A program made the position numbers and the translations under genes. A stretch of 64,000 bases of DNA from Cyclospora cayetanensis (Eukaryota; Apicomplexa; Conoidasida; Eucoccidiorida; Eimeriidae), in NCBI RefSeq assembly GCF_002999335.1, contig NW_020312098.1:1-64000 (forward strand). The letters are read 5' to 3'. Positions 54,042 to 64,000 of the stretch are shown here, piece by piece. Positions within the stretch are counted from its first letter, which is position 1. Every line of letters starts with the position of its first letter. A model generated the notes under the pieces. It saw nothing but the letters and a program-made list of their open reading frames with translations, ran no database searches and was not told where the DNA came from.

Positions 54042-57000
54042 ATGCAGCTCAGCGCCTTGTCGTACAGTGGGGTGTGTCGTGTTGGCTGGATCAGAAGCAG
54101 CAGCAGAAGCGAAGGCAGCAGAGGCAGCCGTCTAGGGAGCAGAGGCGTTAGTGTGATTCTAGGAGAGTTAGAGCCGCTGTCTAGCAGCATGTGCTCTATC
54201 GGAAGCATCGCCAAACGCAGCGTCTTGAGCAGTTGCGGGGGCAGCTGTATCCCTTGCACCAGGTGTATCGACAGCAGCAGGAGAAGCAGCAGCAGCAACA
54301 GCAACAGCAGCAAGACCAGTGGCTTGTGTCTTGTGGAGAGTTTTGCACCGACTGCAGCGCATGCAAGAGTGGCTTCCCAAGCCTCGTCGTGCTGCTTTCC
54401 ACTGAGCAAACGCTGGATGCTTCCCGACACAGTCATCAGCAGAGCGGCAGTCTTCGCAGCAACCCATGACAGCTGCTATGGCGCAAATGGTGGCTTGGAT
54501 CGTTCGAAGGCTGTCTGCATGCCATGGGAGGCTTCGCGGAGTTCTCTGGTGTACAGACACGTCGGAGGAGGGGGGGGCAGTATTTCTCCCAGAAGGCTGC
54601 AGCTTCCAAGCCAGCGCAGCATCATGCAGCCACTACTCCTGCAACAAACTTTTCTATTTGTAGGGGTATTACGCAGCTGCTCTTGCAACAGAAGCAGCAC
54701 AAGCAGCAGCACAAGCAGCAGCACAAGCAGCAGCACAAGCAGCAGCACAAGCAGCACAAGCAGCAGCAGCACAGCAGCAGCAGCTGGCCCTTTACTGCTG
54801 CCTGCTGTATCGAGCCAGCGGTGTCTGTACAGCTTCTGCTTGAGCCCCCCAGTCGCTGCTGCTGCAGCAACAGCAGCAGCAACAGCAGCAACAGCAGCAG
54901 CAACAGCAGCAGCAGCAACCTCAGCAACAGCAGCAACCTCAGCAACAGCAGCAACAACATCAACAGAAGCAAGAGCAGCAACAACAGGGATCCCCCAAGA
55001 GCAGCAGCTACACCGCAAGCGGAGCTCCACTGCGCGGATTACTCACGCAGTCTTGGCAGCCGCAGCAACTCGAGGAGCATCGAACTTCTCAGCCTTAAGA
55101 GACATCGGGCAGATGTCGCTAGCTGCAGCTGCAGCTGCAGCAACTGAACCCAGCGAGTGGTTTCACATGCGTTCTGATGGCAGCTGTAGCAACACTGTCT
55201 GTAGCAGCACTAGCAAGAACAAGCGCAGCAACACTGTGCGTAGCAGCAGCAGGATCGACAGCAGCGGCAGCAGCAGTGGCGATCCAACGCAGCTATTCCT
55301 GCGTCTCGCCTGGCGAGTTGCTGCTGCCGCCTTCGTTGAAGGGGGGAGCTCTGGAGCAGCGCTTGCTGCTCCTAAAGTTGCTGCCGCAGTGGCGCTGCAG
55401 GATGTGCAGCAGAGAAGTGCTGCCTTAGCCGCATACGCAGGAAGCCTCATTGAGGCTGCTGCAAAAGAGGCTTCTCGCCCAGTAGCCTGGACTCATTTGG
55501 ATATGGCAGCAGCAGCAGAATTATCATCATCGGCAGCAGCAGCAAAATCATCATCATCAGCAGCAGCAGCAGCGGCCCTTCCGGATGAGGCTGTGCATGC
55601 AGCTTTTGATGGTTCTGCCGCAGCCTCGCGGCTGTTTCCTTCGATAGCAGCAAACTCAGCAGCGTCGCTCGAAGCTCCTCAAGCAGCAGCAGCAGCACGA
55701 CTGGCAAAAGCCAGTGCAGCAGCCATGGAGACTGCAGCAGAGACATCGCCAGCTGCTGCTGCCCAGCCTTTGAAGGTGTCTTCTCTGCCGAAGAGGCGCA
55801 TCGCTCGCGTGTGGCACTTCGCGGTTCTGCTTGTGCAGCTGTGTGGCAGAGTGTCGTGGCATGCTCTGCTGCAGAAAGCAAAATTTCGCCTTCGATTGAA
55901 CAGGAGAAGCAAAGCCGCAGCAGTCGCTGCGGCTGCAGCCGATGGGCAGCAGCCGGAGCTGTCGGATCACGCTGCAACAGCTGCGCGCATGCTGCATGCG
56001 TTGCAGCAGGAGCAGCAGCAAGCGCAGCAGCAGCAGCAACATGCCGGAGAACGTCATCACGTCCAGCTGCAGCAGCTGCCACAGACACCTTTGCAGCAGC
56101 AAGGAGTTATCGATGGCGTAACAGCACAGCTCTTCGCCGATAAGATATGCCGAATGCGAGGGGCAGCGCTCAAGTGCCTCCAGATGCTCAGGTGCATGCT
56201 CCCTTCACGACGTTTTTTGCAGCAGATGACAAGCTTCGTACTGTTCTACCTGGCGTTAAAGAGGGAGGGAGGCTAGCAGGGGAAGGGAAGCCGGGGGGGG
56301 GGGGAAGTCGCTTGCAAAACGTGCTGCTGCATGGAGCTTTTAGAGAGGCTTTTACGGGGTGTCTCATGAAGCACCAGCTGCCGTCACTGCGCAATGTGTT
56401 TCTGTGCAGCATGGCGGAAGATTTGTTGCCTCCAGCACTTGTCGAGGCATTGCGACGTACTCGGTGAGCCATGGGAGTTGCGTAAAAGGGGGAGAAAGGG
56501 GAGGTAGGTGGAGGTTGTGTGTCGCTAGGGAGGCTGTCGAGAGCAGTGTGTGAGGAAGTGTGCAGCAGCACGCACTGGCTGTCTCTACACGTGGAGCAGA
56601 TCCTAATCGCGTCGCTGCTGCCTGCGAAGAAGGCGCATGCACCCGCGAGACATGTATGTATACATATATACACATGCATATATATATATATATCTGATTT
56701 CCGTTCACTGGTGCTGCTGGTCGTGCTGCTGCATGCCCTTCCTCTTTACTTCCCGCGCTTTATTTCCTCATGGTCGGAGTATGGCTCTGTCTCCTGCTGC
56801 TGGCTCAGAGACGCAGCAGACGCGATGCCTTTTGGGGAAGCAGAAAAGGTACTGTTCGCCTTGTTGTTGCTGCTCGGAGGTGTGGGGCTGAAACAGCAGC
56901 AGCGACATTTGAGAAAGACAGAGAGAGACATTCGAGATAGAGAGAGAAAGACAGAGACAGAGAAGGAGAGAGACAAAGAGAGAGTTAGAGAAAGAGAGAG

Positions 57001-58725
57001 ACAAAGAGAGACATTTGACAAAGAGATAGAGAGAAAGAGACGCAACGTGTCTTTCTTGCAGTACATCGTGTTCATTCTCCCCGCTTCCTTTAGCAGCTCA
57101 TGGCGCCTTTCCTAGATTGGCGATGCGTGTTTTTTTGCTGTGTATTAGGTTTTGCGAAGAGAGCTGGGAAAGGACTGGCGACGGCACTTTCAGTCCTTCG
57201 ATCTTCAACCGTTCGCAGCCGCAAGTATTGGACAGGTGAGCAGCAGAGGCGTGCCAGTGATGCATCGGCTGTATTTGCCGCTGTCTTGACGACGCTTTTG
57301 CACGAGCAGTGTATCTGCTGGCAGTGTTGCAAGGGCGGCGTGCTAAGGCGCATGCAAAACATGCGTTTCTTGGATGGTTGCGCTTGCTCGTGCTGTAGGT
57401 ACATCGAGCTGTATTGACGTCTGGCACGCAGGTGGCTGTCAAGCTGCAGTTCCCAGGTTAGCATGCTCTTCTGTCTCTATCTGCTTCTCTTGCTGTGCAT
57501 GCGTTATTTCGCTGTCTCACATCTCAGATGTGATTTCAAATACCTCCTCGTCTCTCTAACATTACTGGAGTTTCTCGGGGGTGGCACTGTTGCGTGCTTC
57601 TGTCAACTTTGTAAAACAGCTGCTTCTTGCATTCGCGCCTGCATGCATCCTGCTATCGCTTTAGGTCCATCTCTCTCTGTGTCTCTCTGTCTATTTCTGT
57701 GTCTCTACCTCTCTATGTCTCTCTCTGTCTCTCTCTCTGTCTATCTCCCTATCTGCCTATCTCTCTCTGTGTGTGTCTGTACTGTGTGAGCCACACTTTC
57801 GCATACTTGTGTACACATTTTTCACACACCGCTGCTACCTTGTGTGCCTCTGCCCCCCTCCATCTCTCTAGCTGTCGCTGGCGTTTGGCGAGCCCCCTTT
57901 TCGAGCTTTCCCCCCTTTGCTCTCTCTCTCTCTCTCTCTCTTTGCAAACATGTGCGCCGTCTTTGCGTATTCTGTTTGGGGGGTGGTACAGGTGTTGGCG
58001 AGTCCATTCGTTCAGACATCCGAAATCTTCTGCTGCTCTTGCGTCTTTTCGGAGGTTTAGCCCCCTCCCTCTTCGTGGATCAGCTGTCGCTTGAGATGCA
58101 ACGCGAACTGTTGGCAGAATGCAACTACCTCAACGAAATGCAGTATCAGCGCGTATTCAAGTTTCTCGTTGAGCGAGACTTCCACGGACGTCTCGGTGTA
58201 CCGACAGTGGTTGAGCAACTTACCACCAAGCACCTCCTTACCGCTGAATTCATCAACGGCGTGAGGCTTACTTATGCGCCAGCTGCTGATGAATGAGGCT
58301 TGCCGCTGCAGTCTTCGAACCTGCCAGCTGGCGGCAGTCATCCAGCTAATGCCCTTCTTGGCGGCACTCTGGGAGACGAAATTCTTGTGTTTCTCTGAAA
58401 GCATGTGCTCCTATTTGTGCCGCTGCGGCTGCTCCTGTGAATGCGCGCTTCAAAGGGATTTTGTGCGAAGCTCCGTGTCTTCAGGTTCCACTTGCCACGG
58501 CTGCAAAAACGGCTTCACAGGTGAACCTACACCCTGGCTGCAGCAGCAGCAGCGGCGAGCAGGGCAGGCGTTGTGCAGTGTATGTATGTATATGTGAATA
58601 TATGTATATATATGGATATGTGTCTGTGTGTGTATGTAAATATGCATATGTGTATATGTGTCTGTATGTATATACAAATATATAGATATTTATGTGTCTG
58701 TCTGTGTATAAATGTATATATGTCC

Positions 58726-58795
<70 letters not shown>

Positions 58796-60497
58796 GCTTT
58801 CATGGCGCGTTTTAGAGGGACAGAAACACCATGGGGAGACTTTTGCTGCGGCTAGTGCTCCGAGAGATCTTCATTTACCGTCTGATCAACACGGTAGGCG
58901 TCGAGAGTGAAGCGTTGGGGAGAGGCGTTTGCACGCTGAGAAGGCCAGTGCAGAAAGTATACAGTCTGCAGTGGACCGCATAGAGCCTGCATGCGCGCAC
59001 GGGTAGCTATGCAGCGACTTGCACGAGCAAGAAGAGCGGAGAAGGGGTGGCGAGCTCCTTGTGTGGAGCAAGCTTTATTTTGTCGTGCGTGCATGCGTGC
59101 ATGCGTGTGAAGGATGCAAACCCCTCCAACTTCTTGTGGGATACTAATGCGCAGCGTCTCTGGCTGCTCGACTTTGGAGCTGGTATTTCTTATGTTTCGA
59201 GTCTGCACGCGCACGCCAGACGGACTAGGCTCTTCTTTCTGCATGCAGTCACGGGCTGATGCGCGGGCTAGCAGTGTTGCATGCGACGGGCTGGCTTGGG
59301 GCTTGGAACGTGTATTTCGCAGGACGGTCGTACTCGTCTGAATTCGTCGAAACTTACAGACAGCTTCTTTTGGCAGTGCTTGAGGATGTGAGGAGCTCGA
59401 GATGACGCCAATCCTCTTGTTTGCAAGCGCCTCCCATGTTGAAGCCTGCTGCGTGCCTCCATTCATGAATTCTCGAGAGAGAGAGAGAGACGAACTAGCT
59501 TGGGACTGTGTTTGTTTCGCAGGAGCCTGCGCTGGTTCAGCGTTATGCTGCATCGCTTGGTTTCATAGCTCCGAACGATACTGCCGAGTTCGTTGCTGCC
59601 CAGTGCAGCGTTTTCTACCTCATTGGCCATCCCTTCAGAAAACCAGTGCGTGTTGTTTGCTGATCGTGCTATTCTGCCCCTACGTCGGTCGCTAAGGCTG
59701 CTGTATTCTTGAACGAAATGGTGTTTGAATGGTGCTTGAACGGCGTCGTGTTACGTCGGAGAAAGGCGGGAAGCGTGCGCGGGGTCCCCCTTTTCTCGGG
59801 GTGTATGGACAGCGCGCAACTCCCCAGGAGCGCGGGCGTGCACAACCGAGTGCTGCATGCATGCACATGCGGGTGTATGTAGTCAAGAGTCTCGAGAGGA
59901 AGAGGCATTTATCGAACTAAGAGCCTTTTGTGTTCAGAGGGTCCGCCATTTCGTGAATGCGCCCGTGTATTGCGCGGGTGTAACGTGCGGAGCAGAGCGA
60001 CACAGGGCATGCAGCGCACCCTCCATTCCACTCCTGCTGCTCATGCAGACGCGTGTGCAGGTGTATCCGCTGCAACCTCTGTTCCCTGCAGAAAGCTGGC
60101 CTCCCAACGGAAGTGGATTTCGCAGAGTTCAATGTCTTGAAGGAACTGCAGCAGCAAATGGGAAAAGCCATGAAAACGCGGAAACAGGCCCCTCCTCCTG
60201 AGGTGTATTCGCTGCACCGCAAGCTTGTGGGCTGCTACCTCCTCAACAATCTGCTGATGTCTCGAGTTGACGCGCACGCAGTGAGTTGGACAGCACAAAG
60301 GCGCATGGGGTGTAGCGGATGTGCCCAGTCTACTGAAAGCTTTACTGGCTATACATGCGTCTTCCTGCTGGAAACACTGAACGTGACACCAGCGCAGCGC
60401 GTTGTGTTTATATTGGGGGCTTTGCCTGCTTCAGTTATTTCAAGAGATATGCAGTGAGCTTGACGGACCGCCGGCTACTGCGCCACAGCAATGCTGA
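54042..60497 (+). CDS. COQ8: ABC1/ADCK/COQ8-family atypical kinase, 13 exons
   Basis: Exons: 54042-56191, 56410-56463, 56809-56848, 57149-57235, 57399-57456, 57992-58260, 58485-58520, 58816-58893, 59113-59182, 59323-59387, 59523-59645, 60092-60280, 60435-60497. All phases agree; about 1,093 residues. COQ8 is a mitochondrial atypical kinase/ATPase needed for ubiquinone synthesis. Motifs in order: CRMRGAALKCLQML (KxGQ region, here K-C-L-Q at residue 711), EDLLPPALVEALRRTR, LGKDWRRHFQSFD, the Ala-rich loop PFAAASIGQVHRA, VAVKLQFPGV with the ATP-binding Lys, LLAECNYLNEMQ, TAEFINGVPL, REIFIYRLINTDANPSNFLW (catalytic loop), LLDFGAG (metal-binding DFG), APPPEVYSLHRKL. Exon 1 (716 codons) is almost all Ser, Ala and Gln runs, far beyond the usual N-terminal extension. 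The start is uncertain: the ATG at 54042 is simply the first in frame, and a later Met or an upstream exon is possible. Exon 13 was chosen because LFQEICSEL matches the family C-terminus. Confidence 0.92.
54660..54990 (+). repeat. CAGCA/AGCAGCACA repeats in COQ8 exon 1
   Basis: aagcagcagcac is repeated about seven times, followed by CAG/CAA runs. In the proposed COQ8 frame this gives Ser-Thr-Ser-Ser and Ala-Thr-Ala-Ala tracts. Other frames give Gln-His or Leu-Leu-Cys runs. Confidence 0.85.
58590..58795. repeat. Intronic TGTATATG, CT and TA microsatellites in COQ8
   Basis: Three successive simple repeats (tatgtatatg, then ctctctct, then tatatata) lie in the COQ8 intron 58521-58815 and end 20 bp before the exon acceptor. 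Confidence 0.9.
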
Positions 60498-61763
60498 AGA
60501 TGGAATTTCCTGAAGGCTCCGTTCGTTTTGAGGGAACGCTTCAGTGCGAATTTCTCTAGAGTCTCCTGGAAATCACCTTGGCGTGGGGAAGCCGCATGAG
60601 CTGTCTGTGTACATACATCGCGCCCTTAATGTATATATATATATATATGTACATATATATGTATAGGCCTGCCGTATATCGTTATGCTTCCATGGCGCTT
60701 ACGCGCGGTGCCCGACTGCACGAACTGTTGCCACTGAATGGACTGACGTGTTTTTCATCATTTTTGGCAACACTTTTCTGTTTCTAGGCATGCTCTTGCT
60801 TGTATAGTATCACTGAACTATCCTGAGGAACGCAAGTCTACCCGCTTATTGCCTCCTCTTGACCAGCCTACTGAATCTCGCATCCAGCCGCCTTTCTCTC
60901 CCCCTTCGCCACAGCCCTTCTGGCGCATGCGATATTGTGCATCACCCTGCATGCTAATGCGTCCATGAATTCGGTGAGCGCATACTTGAACAGACAATCG
61001 CTTATTTGTTCGGTACCCGTCCCAGCTGTACAGACACGTGGGCTGCACTCTTGTAAGAGTTTTTTCCTTGGTGTATTTCACGCGAAGTAGGGAAGAGGAT
61101 GGTCCAAAAAGGGCCGCTGCCCTCTTGGACGTTGTGTGTGTCGTCAGCAACGGATCTTCCTCATGCACATTCTGCATTTGCCTTACATACACCCGAATGC
61201 AGGCGTCTGAGCGAAACGATGCGAGGGCTCGGTGCACTGTGAATCTCGCAGCCTCATGTCTCTCTCGAGATACTTGGGGCAGCTGGCTGCCGCTAGCAGC
61301 TGCTCACTACGCGCACTGTTGTTGCCAAGCAGTCCGTAGGCTTCCTTATCGCCCAAAAAGTGTTCCCACGTTCTCAACCCTAAGCCTGAACCCCTTAGCA
61401 AACGACCACTGCCTCTAGATCTCCTAAATCCTCACTGACATGCTTGCCGCGTCGCAAGGCTAAAAAAGCATAACGGTGAAGTGAGTGGGCTGTCGGCGGG
61501 GAGCTGCAGCAGGCGTGCGTTGCACTTAATTATGCTCCGCAGATGCATGCCAGCTGCCGAAAATCCCTGCTCTCCCCTATTCCCCCCCGCAACCCCATCC
61601 ATCACCACCCTCAGCTCGAGGGATGAATATATTTGGGGCTTGAAAGGTTGTGGGCAGCCCTATCGGCCAGCCAGAGTTCGAATACAGCTTTTGACGTCGC
61701 ATTCAACAATGCACACCTCCTCACGCTCCCCCACGGGGAACCGTCACACTTCTATCATCGGGC
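60498..61763. other. Convergent 3' intergenic region
   Basis: This lies between the stops of COQ8 (plus) and ATP synthase alpha (minus). It contains a short TA/TGTACA repeat at about 60625-60665, and an alternative but poorer COQ8 last exon at 60788-60826. No gene is recognised. Confidence 0.45.

Positions 61764-64000
<2,237 letters not shown>

Noticed and set aside
53519..54436. 305-codon minus-strand ORF that looks like a multi-pass membrane protein
   Set aside because: The Leu/Val runs come from antisense reading of AAC/AGC repeats. There is no start context or domain, and it overlaps the COQ8 start.
60788..60826. Alternative last exon for COQ8
   Set aside because: It keeps frame, but its peptide does not resemble the COQ8 C-terminus, whereas 60435-60497 does.

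Overview
The window is nuclear DNA of a coccidian apicomplexan, most probably Eimeria. Three things point there. Exons are saturated with CAG/GCA/AGC triplet tracts that encode homopolymers of Gln, Ala or Ser. Genes carry many short GT-AG introns. Apicomplexan-style mitochondrial and purine-salvage genes sit beside a decayed chromovirus-like retroelement. This assignment is inference from composition and gene content; no search was run.

Layout. 1-11 kb is poor in triplet repeats. It holds one intact single-exon gene for a secreted, EGF-like, Thr-rich protein (1351-2151, minus) and a heavily mutated Ty3/gypsy pol region (about 5.9-8.6 kb: protease, reverse transcriptase, RNase H, integrase, chromodomain), lying between two diverged direct repeats of about 1 kb. 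From 11 kb the triplet-rich part begins: a putative OB-fold gene (minus), a two-exon unknown gene (12547-13916), a 22-bp x 8 minisatellite, a four-exon unknown gene (14804-18656), a membrane-anchored short-chain dehydrogenase (19390-21108, minus) and a Gln-rich protein (22850-24592, minus). 24.6-28.3 kb is again repeat-poor and I see no convincing gene in it.

28.4-61 kb is densely coding. The genes are IMP-specific 5'-nucleotidase ISN1 (28362-32132, minus, first exon not found), a TMF-like golgin of 13 exons and about 1,798 residues (33741-43259, plus), a very large unrecognised Gln/Ala-rich gene (43893-52450, minus) and an ABC1/COQ8 atypical kinase of 13 exons (54042-60497, plus). The last gene, mitochondrial ATP synthase subunit alpha (61764 to the right edge, minus), is cut by the window; its seven 3' exons are present. 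For ISN1, TMF, COQ8 and ATP synthase alpha, the exons were assembled by hand from GT-AG sites, and reading phase is kept at every junction.

Functional themes are mitochondrion (COQ8 and ATP synthase alpha, convergent), purine nucleotide turnover (ISN1), Golgi tethering (TMF) and secretion (the EGF-like protein). I found no new multi-gene system. The most unusual items are the KxGQ-motif change in COQ8, a stop codon shared by both chromodomain copies, several perfect fold-back palindromes, and a clean split between exonic CAG repeats and intronic TG/TA/GA repeats.
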